A DNA stretch of 15,634 bases from Acidimicrobiales bacterium. Lineage in GTDB: Bacteria; Actinomycetota; Acidimicrobiia; Acidimicrobiales; Palsa-688. Positions 1 through 6,776 of this stretch are shown here, in pieces; positions within the stretch are counted from its first letter, which is position 1, and every line of letters starts with the position of its first letter. The position numbers were made by a program, and so were the translations under genes. Under the pieces are notes generated by a model that did not search any database, was not told where the DNA came from, and worked only from the letters and a program-made list of their open reading frames with translations. The stretch spans positions 1 to 15,634 of the forward strand of contig JASHVH010000474.1 in the NCBI GenBank assembly GCA_030039575.1, read 5' to 3'.

Positions 1-327
1 CCAGGCACCGGCGTTGTCAATTACGACGGTCCCGCCTTCACTGCCGGCCATGCACCACGTGGTGGTCGGGCAGGAAATGGCGTCCAGATGAGCGTGCCCG
101 TCGACAGCTTTGTCGATGGCCTGGACGCCGGAATTGTTGCCCCCGGTGGGAGGGACGCTTACCGCTATCGCCGCCGCCGGCACCCCCGGGGCAAGGAGAA
201 AAGTCGCCACGCCAAGCACGGCCGCAACGCTCGGGACCAACGCCCTCTTGCTCGAGAGACGGGCAGGTCCAGCGGGCCGAAGCGCGCCGGCGGATGACGG
301 GGCGTTTGAAGACTTGGTCGTTGGCAT
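1..327 (-). CDS. Secreted repeat protein, N-terminal part (runs off left edge)
   Basis: This is an open frame of 109 codons on the minus strand starting at ATG 327-325 and still open at base 1, so only the N-terminus is present. The product has a Lys/Arg-containing N-region, then a hydrophobic stretch (about residues 34-50, reading VAAVLGVATFLLAPGVPAAA) and a VPAAA-type signal peptidase site, which together look like a Sec signal peptide. The mature part opens with a Gly/Asn-rich linker and then the motif ISCPTTTWCMAGSEGG followed by TVVIDNAGAW. Repeats of the form ISCxTxxxCxAxxxxG...W are familiar from extracellular actinobacterial proteins that look like beta-propellers; the exact function is unknown. 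A GTG directly before the ATG and a TTG at 354 are alternative starts; no clear Shine-Dalgarno is seen. It is divergent from the PadR operon. The reading as a secreted protein is fairly sure; the role is not. Confidence 0.72.
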   Translation of the reverse strand, partial: MPTTKSSNAPSSAGALRPAGPARLSSKRALVPSVAAVLGVATFLLAPGVPAAAIAVSVPPTGGNNSGVQAIDKAVDGHAHLDAISCPTTTWCMAGSEGGTVVIDNAGAW

Positions 328-475
328 CACAGAAGAGACGAAGGCGAGCCGCAATGGTTACACACCCATACACCGGGGAGGAAGTAACGAACGCCAAACA
401 GCTGTTGCTGGGGCCTCTCAACTCCCGTCAAGGCGCTGCGGGTGGGCTCGCTGACGGCGACCGAAGCCGGCCTCC

Positions 476-496
476 GGGGTTTTCCAGGGTAACCCC
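476..496. repeat. Short inverted repeat in the divergent intergenic region
   Basis: GGGGTT at 476-481 is repeated inverted as AACCCC at 491-496 around a 9-nt loop. It lies between the divergent secreted-protein gene and the PadR gene. It could be a regulator site or a weak hairpin; no T-tract follows. The rest of 328-574 shows nothing else I can support. Confidence 0.3.
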
Positions 497-574
497 TAGT
501 TATTTCCCCGCCGGTTATCTGCAAAGGATGGGGATATGAGCCAAACCTCCGGGGGCCCCACCCGTGCCCCTGTA

Positions 575-604
575 TTGACGCAGAGTATACACTCAGTGTA
601 TACT
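575..604 (+). promoter_or_regulatory. Promoter of the PadR-ABC-FtsX operon, leaderless start
   Basis: A -35 box TTGACG (575-580) and a -10 box TATACT (599-604) are separated by 18 bp. The expected transcription start, 7 nt after the -10, is exactly the A of the ATG at 611. The mRNA would therefore have no 5' untranslated region, which fits the absence of a Shine-Dalgarno before 611. Confidence 0.75.
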
Positions 605-605
605 C
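583..605. promoter_or_regulatory. Probable PadR operator (perfect inverted repeat)
   Basis: The 11-base arm GAGTATACACT (583-593) is followed by a single central C (594) and its exact inverted copy AGTGTATACTC (595-605). The repeat fills most of the promoter spacer and contains the whole -10 box, so a bound protein would block RNA polymerase. It ends 5 bp before the PadR start codon. AT-rich TATAC-type palindromes at their own promoters are typical of PadR autoregulators, so binding by the adjacent PadR protein is a strong inference. Confidence 0.75.
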
Positions 606-610
606 GCACG

Positions 611-1144
611 ATGAGCGTCCCCAACGTTCCCAATACCCTCCTCGGCCTGCTCGAGCGCGAGCCCAGCCATGGCTACGAGCTAAAGCGCGAGTACGACAAC
701 TATTTCGGCCGGGCCAAGCCACTCCCCTTCGGCCAGGTATATGCCACCCTCTCCCGCCTGGAGCGGGACAACAAGGTGTCGCCGGCCGGGCTCGAACCGG
801 GAGACGGGCCCGACCGCAAGCGCTACACCATCACCGATGCCGGGCGGGAAGAGGTCGAGCAATGGCTCGCCGCACCCGTCGACCCCGAGCCGTACCTGCA
901 GACGGTTTTGTTCGCCAAGGTGGTCCTGGCCCTGATGCTGGGCCGGGAAGCGGGCAGGTACCTCGAGACCCAGCGGGCCGTCCACTTGCAGCAGATGCGT
1001 GAAGTTACCGACCTGAAACGCAAAGGCAACCTCGTCGACAGCCTCCTGGCCGACCACGCCTTGTTCCATCTCGAAGCGGACCTGCGCTGGATGGACCTGA
1101 CCGAAGCTCGGCTCTCAGCCCTGGCCAAGGTGGTGTCCCGATGA
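611..1144 (+). CDS. PadR-family transcriptional repressor
   Basis: A 177-residue PadR protein. The N-terminal winged helix starts at once (NTLLGLLEREPSHGYELKRE, residues 8-27) and continues through the recognition helix region FGQVYATLSRLERD and the wing RKRYTITDAGREEVEQWL. The rest is the mostly helical C-terminal dimerisation part. I chose ATG 611 because family members begin just before the NTLLGLL motif and because promoter spacing makes 611 the transcript start. An in-frame ATG at 536, with AAAGGA 7 nt upstream, would add 25 residues encoded by the promoter and operator, which seems unlikely. Its stop codon overlaps the start of the ABC ATPase gene (ATGA). By analogy with PadR regulators of drug exporters it probably represses this operon and is released by the exported compound or another ligand; that ligand is unknown. 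Confidence 0.92.
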   Translation: MSVPNVPNTLLGLLEREPSHGYELKREYDNYFGRAKPLPFGQVYATLSRLERDNKVSPAGLEPGDGPDRKRYTITDAGREEVEQWLAAPVDPEPYLQTVLFAKVVLALMLGREAGRYLETQRAVHLQQMREVTDLKRKGNLVDSLLADHALFHLEADLRWMDLTEARLSALAKVVSR

Positions 1145-1878
1145 GCGCCGTGCACGTACCGTCGTTGACACTCCCCGGGCCGCCGGACGGCCCCGGGTAC
1201 CTCGTCGAAGCCCGTGATGTCGTGAAGTCCTTTGGCGAGACACCGGCCCTGCGGGGCGCCAACCTTTCCGTAGCCCGTGGGGAGATCGTGGCCGTCATGG
1301 GCCCCAGTGGTTCGGGCAAGTCCACGCTGTTGCACTGCTTGGCCGGGATTTTCAAACCCGACAGCGGCGAAGTCTGGTGCGACGGCCAACGGGTCGACCG
1401 CCTCGACGAGACCAAGCGGACCAAACTGCGCCGGCAGTGCTTTGGTTTCGTGTTCCAGTTCGGCCAGCTCGTACCCGAACTGAGCACGGCAGACAACGTC
1501 GCCCTGCCCCTCCTGCTCAACAGGGTGGGCCGGAAACAAGCCTACGAACGGGCGGTGTACTGGCTCGCCCGGCTCGGGCTCGAAGGCCTCGAAGGCCGGC
1601 GCTCGGGCGAACTGTCCGGTGGCCAGGCGCAACGGGTGGCACTGGCCAGGGCGTTGGTAACAAAGCCGACGGTCATATTCGCCGACGAGCCCACCGGCTC
1701 CCTTGACTCGTTGACCGGTGAGATGGTGATGGACCAGATGGTCGATAGCGCGCGGGCGGAGGGGGCGACGTTGGTGCTCGTGACCCACGACGCCCGAGTG
1801 GCCGCGTTTGCCGACCGCGAAGTGGTGGTGCGGGACGGCCTCGTCCTCGACCACCAAATTGTGGGAGTGGCCGGCTGA
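1141..1878 (+). CDS. ABC transporter ATP-binding protein (MacB/LolD type)
   Basis: A 245-residue nucleotide-binding subunit. All motifs are present: Walker A GPSGSGKST (54-62), Q-loop FVFQF around Q106, signature LSGGQAQR (158-165), Walker B VIFADEP (178-184) with catalytic E183, D-loop SLD (187-189) and H-loop H216. The LSGGQAQRVALARAL and FADEPTGSLD wording is typical of the MacB/LolD/FtsE group that pairs with FtsX-like permeases. About 20 residues precede the conserved VEARDVVKSFG start. The start overlaps the PadR stop by 4 bp and the stop overlaps the permease start by 1 bp, so translation of the three genes is probably coupled. It would power the permease encoded next, for export, lipid handling or resistance to envelope-active compounds. 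The substrate cannot be told from sequence. Confidence 0.95.
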   Translation: MSAVHVPSLTLPGPPDGPGYLVEARDVVKSFGETPALRGANLSVARGEIVAVMGPSGSGKSTLLHCLAGIFKPDSGEVWCDGQRVDRLDETKRTKLRRQCFGFVFQFGQLVPELSTADNVALPLLLNRVGRKQAYERAVYWLARLGLEGLEGRRSGELSGGQAQRVALARALVTKPTVIFADEPTGSLDSLTGEMVMDQMVDSARAEGATLVLVTHDARVAAFADREVVVRDGLVLDHQIVGVAG

Positions 1879-4223
1879 TGGTCCGCCTCGGCCTGCAATT
1901 GACGCTACGTGCGGGGCGCGAAGCCATCGTCCGCCTCGTGTTGACGGCCGCCGCCGTCGCCATCGGGGTCACGGTGCTACTGGCTGTTTTCGCCGGTTAC
2001 CACGCCTTTCAAGCCACCAGCGGCAGGGCATGCTGGGAATGCACCCAGGCCGCCCCGGCCCGCTCCCCGGCCTCCCACCTGGAACTGTGGAACTATAGCG
2101 AGAACATTTACCAGGGCCGCTTCATCGAGGAGGTCGACGTGGCCGCCCTGGGGCCCGACGCACCCCTGCTACCGGGCCTCACCAAGCTCCCGGGCGCTGG
2201 GCAGTTCTATGCCTCTCCGGCGCTGGCTGACCTGCTTAAGACCGTTCCGCGTGACGAACTTGGACAGCGTTTCGCCGGGACCGAGGTGGGGACTATCGGC
2301 TACCAGGCCCTGTCGGGGCCCACCGACCTGGTGGCCATCGTCGGGTACTCACCGCCCAAACTGGCGGCCTTGCCGGGCACCATCAAGGTCGACCACATAT
2401 CTACGACCAAAGATGTCCAGGGAACGACCGGCATCTACCGGCTGGCGTTCGGGATCGGCGCCATCATCGTCCTGTTCCCATTGCTGGTCCTCATAAATAC
2501 GGCCACCCGCCTGGCCGCCGCCCGCCGGGAGGAGCGCTTCGCCGCCATGAGGCTGGTCGGTGCTACACCTCGCCAGGTTAACCTCATAGCGACGGTCGAA
2601 GCAGTGGTGGGCGCCCTTCTCGGCACCCTGCTCGGGACCGGGGTCTTCCTGGCCTGGCGGCCGGTCCTGGCCAGCATTTCCTTTTCCGGCCAGCGGTTTT
2701 TCTTACAGACGCTGACCCCGACCGCATTGGGTTATGCCGTTTTGATCGTAGGGGTCCCCATGGCCGCCGCGGTCGCTTCGCTTTGGTCGCTGCGCCGGGT
2801 GAGGCTTTCCCCGCTCGGGGTGAGCCGAAAAGTTAGCCCTCCCGCCCCCACGTTTTGGCGCCTGGTACCCCTATTAGCCGGCATACCTCTCTTCGTGGTC
2901 CCTCTTCTGGGCATCCGCAATAGCCTCAACAGCAACAACCCGCAGATCTCGCCGCTCATTTTCGTGGGGCTGTTCCTCATCATGGCCGGCCTGGTCATGA
3001 GCGGTTCGTGGCTGACAATGCAAGTGGCCCGGGCCCTGGGCCGGACGGCTCGCGGAGGGTCGGCCTTGTTGGCCGCCCGGCGCCTGGCCGACAGCCCCAA
3101 GACCGCTTTCCGCGCCGTTAGCGGGCTGGTCCTGGCCGTGTTCGTGGGCTCGTTGCTGGCGGCTATTGTCCCGGTGTTCAGTTATGCCGAGAGCACCCTG
3201 GGCGGCAACGCTGCTTCCCTGACCAACGTGATGCGGGCACCCTACGACGCCGGCCCCGGGCTGGAGCTGCCACCGGCTCGCGCCACGACGCTCGTGCGGG
3301 AACTGGGAGCCTACAAGGGGGTTTCCGTCGTCCCCATTTACGCCAACCCGAGCTTCAATGCCCAGCTGATGTTCGGACCGGCCCCGTCTTCCCCCACAGG
3401 CAGCCATCACGAGCCAGCCGAGCAGGGTCAAAGTCCCGGCGGCTATGCGCAGTACGACAGCATTATCAGCTGCGCCAGCCTGCGCCAAATGCCCGCTCTA
3501 GGTAAGTGCGCCCCTGGTGTCAGCGCCGTATATGCCAACGCCAACAACGACATATTAACGGACAACCCGCTGGAAATCGATATGCCTGTGGTGACGGCGA
3601 ACAACCCAGCCGCTCCGAGCAACACCGCCGGCCTGGGTGTAGGGACGTTGCTGGTCAAAGCCAACAGTAGCGCCACGCTCGAAAAAGCCAGGACTTTGCT
3701 CACGTTGTTCGATGCCACCATGCCCATGTCCAGTGCCGGCGGCCTGACCGCATGGCAAATGGGCCAGCTTGAACCGGAAACCTTTGGCGAGATGGCTGAG
3801 ATCAGGAACAACGACGTGACCAACGCCGAGACCGTAGCCCTCGCCGTAGTCGGCCTGACGCTGCTCGTAGCTGCGTGCAGCCTGGCCGTCACCGCTGGCG
3901 GGAGCATCGTCGAGCGCAAGCGGCCGTTCACCCTGCTGCGCCTGAGCGGCGCCCCGGGCCGTACGCTCTACCGAGTTATCTTGCTCGAGTCGCTCCTCCC
4001 GTTGGTCACCGCTGCGCTGGTGGCCGCGGCCACCGGGGTGGGAGTGGCCATACCTCTGGTAAAAGCGTTGCCGAAGCTCCGAAACGAACCGAACCTGGCC
4101 CTTCCCGGCCCCGTTTACTACGTGGCCATGGGCGTCGGCCTGCTGGTCGCCTTGGCCGTCATATCGTCCACGCTGCCCGTACTGGCCCGGGTCACCCAAC
4201 CCGATAATGCCCGCTTCGAATAG
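1878..4223 (+). CDS. FtsX/MacB-type ABC transporter permease
   Basis: A 781-residue membrane protein with about ten predicted helices: one near 20-42, three around 188-210, 237-262 and 283-305, three more around 328-345, 357-380 and 413-435, and a final group of three after about 655. Two extracytoplasmic regions lie at about 45-185 and 436-650. The motif RREERFAAMRLVGATPRQV (216-234) and the later ERKRPFTLLRLSGAPGRTL are the two FtsX-domain coupling segments, so both repeats are intact. This duplicated layout is the one usual in actinobacterial PadR-ABC-FtsX cassettes, whose products are mostly uncharacterised exporters. Four cysteines (the pair in RACWECTQ near residue 50, and those in IISCASL and GKCAPG) are in the outer regions and could form disulfides. 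The ATG overlaps the ATPase stop (TGATG). Confidence 0.92.
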   Translation: MVRLGLQLTLRAGREAIVRLVLTAAAVAIGVTVLLAVFAGYHAFQATSGRACWECTQAAPARSPASHLELWNYSENIYQGRFIEEVDVAALGPDAPLLPGLTKLPGAGQFYASPALADLLKTVPRDELGQRFAGTEVGTIGYQALSGPTDLVAIVGYSPPKLAALPGTIKVDHISTTKDVQGTTGIYRLAFGIGAIIVLFPLLVLINTATRLAAARREERFAAMRLVGATPRQVNLIATVEAVVGALLGTLLGTGVFLAWRPVLASISFSGQRFFLQTLTPTALGYAVLIVGVPMAAAVASLWSLRRVRLSPLGVSRKVSPPAPTFWRLVPLLAGIPLFVVPLLGIRNSLNSNNPQISPLIFVGLFLIMAGLVMSGSWLTMQVARALGRTARGGSALLAARRLADSPKTAFRAVSGLVLAVFVGSLLAAIVPVFSYAESTLGGNAASLTNVMRAPYDAGPGLELPPARATTLVRELGAYKGVSVVPIYANPSFNAQLMFGPAPSSPTGSHHEPAEQGQSPGGYAQYDSIISCASLRQMPALGKCAPGVSAVYANANNDILTDNPLEIDMPVVTANNPAAPSNTAGLGVGTLLVKANSSATLEKARTLLTLFDATMPMSSAGGLTAWQMGQLEPETFGEMAEIRNNDVTNAETVALAVVGLTLLVAACSLAVTAGGSIVERKRPFTLLRLSGAPGRTLYRVILLESLLPLVTAALVAAATGVGVAIPLVKALPKLRNEPNLALPGPVYYVAMGVGLLVALAVISSTLPVLARVTQPDNARFE

Positions 4224-4263
4224 CCGTCGTCTGCCTCCCTGCGGAAAAAGCGCCCTCTTCAAA

Positions 4264-4293
4264 TGTGACCGGAGTGGGCGGCTGGGATAGCGT
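4264..4293 (+). promoter_or_regulatory. Probable leaderless promoter of the PHP gene
   Basis: The -10 box TAGCGT (4288-4293) lies 6 nt before GTG 4300, the same spacing as at the PadR gene. GTGACC (4264-4269), 18 bp upstream of it, is a fair -35. The 76-bp gap after the permease holds no clear terminator. Confidence 0.45.
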
Positions 4294-4299
4294 CTCGGG

Positions 4300-5196
4300 G
4301 TGCTCATGCAGGCTGAGGTGCAGACCGAGGTGCCCGAGGACGGGCACGTCCACAGCCAGTGGTCCTGGGATGCGCCTCGGGGCGACATGGAACGGACGTG
4401 CGCTCGGGCACTCCAGCTCGGGTTGAAGTCCTTGGCCTTCACGGACCACGTCGACCTCACCCCCTGGGCCCTGCACGCCGGTGGCAAGATGCAGGCCGGT
4501 TTCCGGGCGCATGTGAGTGACGGCATCCTGCTCGCGTCACCATTAGATGTGGCCGGCTACTTGGAAAGTGTCCAACGCTGCCGCGAACGCTTCCCGGGCC
4601 TGCGCGTACTGTCGGGGCTCGAAATAAGCGAGCCCCATTTACACCAGGAGGCGGTGACCGGGCTGCTGGCCCGAGGGGACTTCGACCGGGTGCTCGGGTC
4701 CGTGCACAGCCTCGTCGACCTGCGGCCTCCGCTCGAGGCCCAGCCAGGGAGCTTGGCGGCCGGCGCCCGCGTAGAAATCTCCGGCACTTACGCCCAGCGC
4801 CCGGCGCTTGACGTGGTGCGCAGCTACCTGGCCGAAGTGGCAAAAATGGCCGAGAGCGACCTGCCTTTCTCTGTGTTGGCCCATATCGACTACCCCATGC
4901 GCTCCTGGCCCCCCTCCGCCGGCCCTTTCCGGCCGGGTTCGGTGGAAGAGGAGTACCGCGGTGCGCTCGAAGCCCTGGCCGCTTCGGGGCGGGCGCTCGA
5001 AGTCAACACCCGGCTGCACCTGTCGCCTGAGGTGCTGGATTGGTGGCGCGAGGCGGGTGGCGACGCGGTGACGTTCGGCAGTGACGCCCACGAACCGGAC
5101 CGGCTGGCGGGGGAGTTCTCGGCCACCGCCGCTATGGTCTCCGCCCACGGCTTCCGGCCTGGGGCCAACCCGTACGAAATGTGGCGACGAGCCTGA
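4300..5196 (+). CDS. PHP-domain phosphoesterase, histidinol-phosphatase-like
   Basis: A 298-residue single-domain PHP protein. From the GTG start, the family's metal ligands can all be placed: HVH (H16, H18), TDH (D49, H50), GLEIS (E108), GSVHS (H136), LAHIDYP (H195) and GSDAH (D262, H264). This is the full set for the trinuclear metal site of HisK-type L-histidinol-phosphate phosphatases and related phosphoesterases. The family hydrolyses phosphate monoesters, but no his gene is nearby, so histidinol phosphate is only one candidate substrate. ATG 4306 is an equally possible start, two codons further on; GTG 4300 is preferred because it falls 7 nt after a TAGCGT -10 box. The family assignment is firm and the substrate is not. 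Confidence 0.85.
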   Translation: MLMQAEVQTEVPEDGHVHSQWSWDAPRGDMERTCARALQLGLKSLAFTDHVDLTPWALHAGGKMQAGFRAHVSDGILLASPLDVAGYLESVQRCRERFPGLRVLSGLEISEPHLHQEAVTGLLARGDFDRVLGSVHSLVDLRPPLEAQPGSLAAGARVEISGTYAQRPALDVVRSYLAEVAKMAESDLPFSVLAHIDYPMRSWPPSAGPFRPGSVEEEYRGALEALAASGRALEVNTRLHLSPEVLDWWREAGGDAVTFGSDAHEPDRLAGEFSATAAMVSAHGFRPGANPYEMWRRA

Positions 5197-5366
5197 CGCC
5201 AGACGGCGTGGCCGGCCGTAATACCCAGCCTCCGGTTTTCACCGGGTGGGGGGGAACTAGTGACACTCTGGCCACTATCGTCCCAGACCGGCCCGTTGCA
5301 GCTCCTGCGTCGACGCGGGTGCCCGGGGCTGACGAGCCCGTTGCCAGGGACCTCACCCGCCGGCGG

Positions 5367-5372
5367 TAGCGT
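5367..5372 (+). promoter_or_regulatory. Possible -10 box of the glycosyltransferase gene
   Basis: TAGCGT, identical to the -10 before the PHP gene, lies 9 nt before GTG 5382. The nearest -35-like hexamer, TTGCCA at 5341-5346, is 20 bp upstream, which is rather far. The gap after the PHP gene (5197-5366) otherwise shows only a weak 5-bp hairpin right after its stop. Confidence 0.3.
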
Positions 5373-5381
5373 TTGGTCGCT

Positions 5382-6548
5382 GTGGGTGAAGGAGCGACTA
5401 CCGGAGCACAGGTACCGGTTGCCGCGTCGGCCGCGGCCAAGGGCCCGACCGTCGGGCTGGCCATGATCGTCCGCAACGAGTCCGCCACGTTGCCGCGGCT
5501 GGCGGGGACGCTCGCCGGCCAGATCGACCGTTGGACTGTCGTGGACACTGGGAGCAGCGACGACACCGTGGCTGTCGCCCGCGCCGCCTTCGCTTACGCG
5601 CCAGGGGCCGTCATCGAGGACGAATGGAGAGGTTTCGGGCCTTCCCGCAACGTGGCCTTCGAGGCCGCCGAACCCCATACTGACTGGCTACTGACCCTGG
5701 ACGCCGACGACACCTTCCACGGGGCGATAGCCCGCGGTGAACTCGAAGATGTCGACGCGCTACACGCCGAGTACCGTTTCGCCCATCTGCACTACTGGGT
5801 GCCCCGAATGGTGCGCTCCGGGCAGGGGTGGCGCTGGTACGGGCGCGCCCACGAGTACCTCGCCGCTCCGGGAGGGAGCGGGCGGGCCCGGCGCAGCCAC
5901 GCCTTCTGGGTCGAGCACCACGCGGATGGGGGCAGCCGGGCGGACAAGTTCGAGCGCGAAATAGCGTTGCTGCTCGAGGACTGGGCCGAGAGCCCCGGTG
6001 ACCCTCGCGCTGCCTTCTACCTGGCGCGGAGTTACGACGATACAGGCGACAACGACCAGGCCATCGCGTGGTACCGCCGGCGCCTGGGGCTGGCGGGGTG
6101 GGACGAGGAGTTGTTCTACGCCCGCTTCCGGCTGGGGGCATGCCTGGTCCGGGCCGGCCACGGCGAGGAGGGGTGCGGCGAACTGTGGCGGGCATGGGGT
6201 GAGCGCCAATGGCGAGCCGAGCCGCTGCTCGTCCTGGCCGAGTACTACCGGGGCCTCGGCCTATGGCCCCTGGCCTGGCAGGCCTGTCAGCTCGCCTTCA
6301 CCCATGCGGGCGCCAAGCCGGACGGCGGTGTGGTCGGCACCGTGGACGCACTGTTCGTCGACGCGTCGGTGACCCAGTGGGGTATTGCATATGAAGCGTC
6401 GATCGCGGCGTGGTACGTGGGCGAAAGAGAGCGGGGCCGGCGCCTTACGAACTTCCTGCTGCCCCGGCCTGACCTGCCGGACGTACTACGAGCGGCGGTC
6501 CAGTCGAACCAACGCTTTTATCAGCCCCAGGGCGCGGGGCCCGGGTAA
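5382..6548 (+). CDS. Family 2 glycosyltransferase with TPR-like C-terminal repeats
   Basis: A protein of 388 residues from GTG 5382 (391 from TTG 5373). Residues about 22-190 are a GT-A fold domain: VGLAMIVRNESATLPRLAGT, WTVVDTGSSDDT with the nucleotide-binding Asp, the acceptor-side FGPSRNVAFEAA, and the DxD metal site in LLTLDADDTF. The second half is helical with TPR-like units (PRAAFYLARSYDDTGDNDQAIAWYRRRL, here split by the family's usual YLA..Y...GD..A pattern). This GT2-plus-TPR layout occurs in glycosyltransferases that modify proteins, peptides or glycans. There is no signal peptide or membrane segment, so it is cytoplasmic. No sugar-nucleotide or polysaccharide gene is adjacent, so donor and acceptor are unknown. 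Its stop is 5 bp from the stop of a possible convergent gene remnant. Confidence 0.85.
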   Translation: MGEGATTGAQVPVAASAAAKGPTVGLAMIVRNESATLPRLAGTLAGQIDRWTVVDTGSSDDTVAVARAAFAYAPGAVIEDEWRGFGPSRNVAFEAAEPHTDWLLTLDADDTFHGAIARGELEDVDALHAEYRFAHLHYWVPRMVRSGQGWRWYGRAHEYLAAPGGSGRARRSHAFWVEHHADGGSRADKFEREIALLLEDWAESPGDPRAAFYLARSYDDTGDNDQAIAWYRRRLGLAGWDEELFYARFRLGACLVRAGHGEEGCGELWRAWGERQWRAEPLLVLAEYYRGLGLWPLAWQACQLAFTHAGAKPDGGVVGTVDALFVDASVTQWGIAYEASIAAWYVGERERGRRLTNFLLPRPDLPDVLRAAVQSNQRFYQPQGAGPG

Positions 6549-6553
6549 TTACC

Positions 6554-6649
6554 CTACGGGAGGTGACCGGCCAGCCCCTTGCCCTCCAGCACGACCGCCG
6601 TCGCGGGTTCGAGCACCAACGTCTGGCTCGGACGGGGGGTTATAATTGC
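6554..6649 (-). pseudogene. Possible 3' remnant of a lost gene
   Basis: The minus strand reads AIITPRPSQTLVLEPATA and then VVLEGKGLAGHLP before a TAG at 6556-6554, with coding-like third positions. Short segments ending in a hydrophobic 'xxLxPxxAVVLEG' pattern are common at the C-termini of glycoside hydrolases of the alpha-amylase and related families. Upstream of about 6649 the same frame turns into Pro/Arg-rich low-complexity and then antisense of lacI, with no start. This may be the tail of a truncated carbohydrate-active enzyme, or coincidence. Low confidence. Confidence 0.25.
6641..6646 (+). promoter_or_regulatory. Consensus TATAAT box upstream of an operator
   Basis: A perfect -10 hexamer stands in an otherwise GC-rich region, 20 bp before the LacI-type operator. 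No good -35 is seen 17-18 bp upstream, and no plus-strand gene follows, so it may be a relic promoter or chance. Confidence 0.3.
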
Positions 6650-6666
6650 GCCCCCAGTGGCCGGCT

Positions 6667-6680
6667 TGTGAGCGCTCACT
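6667..6680. promoter_or_regulatory. LacI-family operator near the 3' end of lacI
   Basis: TGTGAGCGCTCACT contains the 12-bp perfect palindrome GTGAGCGCTCAC (6668-6679) with the central CG and GC-CG-C core of LacI-family sites. It lies about 100 bp beyond the lacI stop codon and about 1.1 kb from the second operator at the lacI start. It could be an auxiliary site for looping, or belong to a gene now lost from this gap. Confidence 0.6.
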
Positions 6681-6776
6681 CCGCGCCCAGCTGGCTCATC
6701 GGCATGGAACCCCCGGGCTGGGCGGGGGCCAGGCGAGCGGCGTAAGGTTCTTGCTGGTGGAGGAACGATGCCCGGG

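Noticed and set aside
823..1857. 344-codon minus-strand frame
   Set aside because: Antisense to PadR and the ABC ATPase, which have complete conserved motifs; no family features.
3555..4526. 323-codon minus-strand frame
   Set aside because: Crosses the permease end and the PHP start on the opposite strand; composition is that of a shadow frame.
5196..5209. ACGCC-AGAC-GGCGT hairpin as a terminator after the PHP gene
   Set aside because: Only 5 bp of stem and no T-tract; too weak to call.
6710..6728. CCCCC/GGGGG stem as a lacI terminator
   Set aside because: Homopolymer arms pair easily by chance in this GC-rich gap and no T-run follows on the minus strand.
6563..6745. 60-codon plus-strand frame starting in GGGAGGTGA
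   Set aside because: The Shine-Dalgarno-like string overlaps the start codon itself, and the product shows no coding character.
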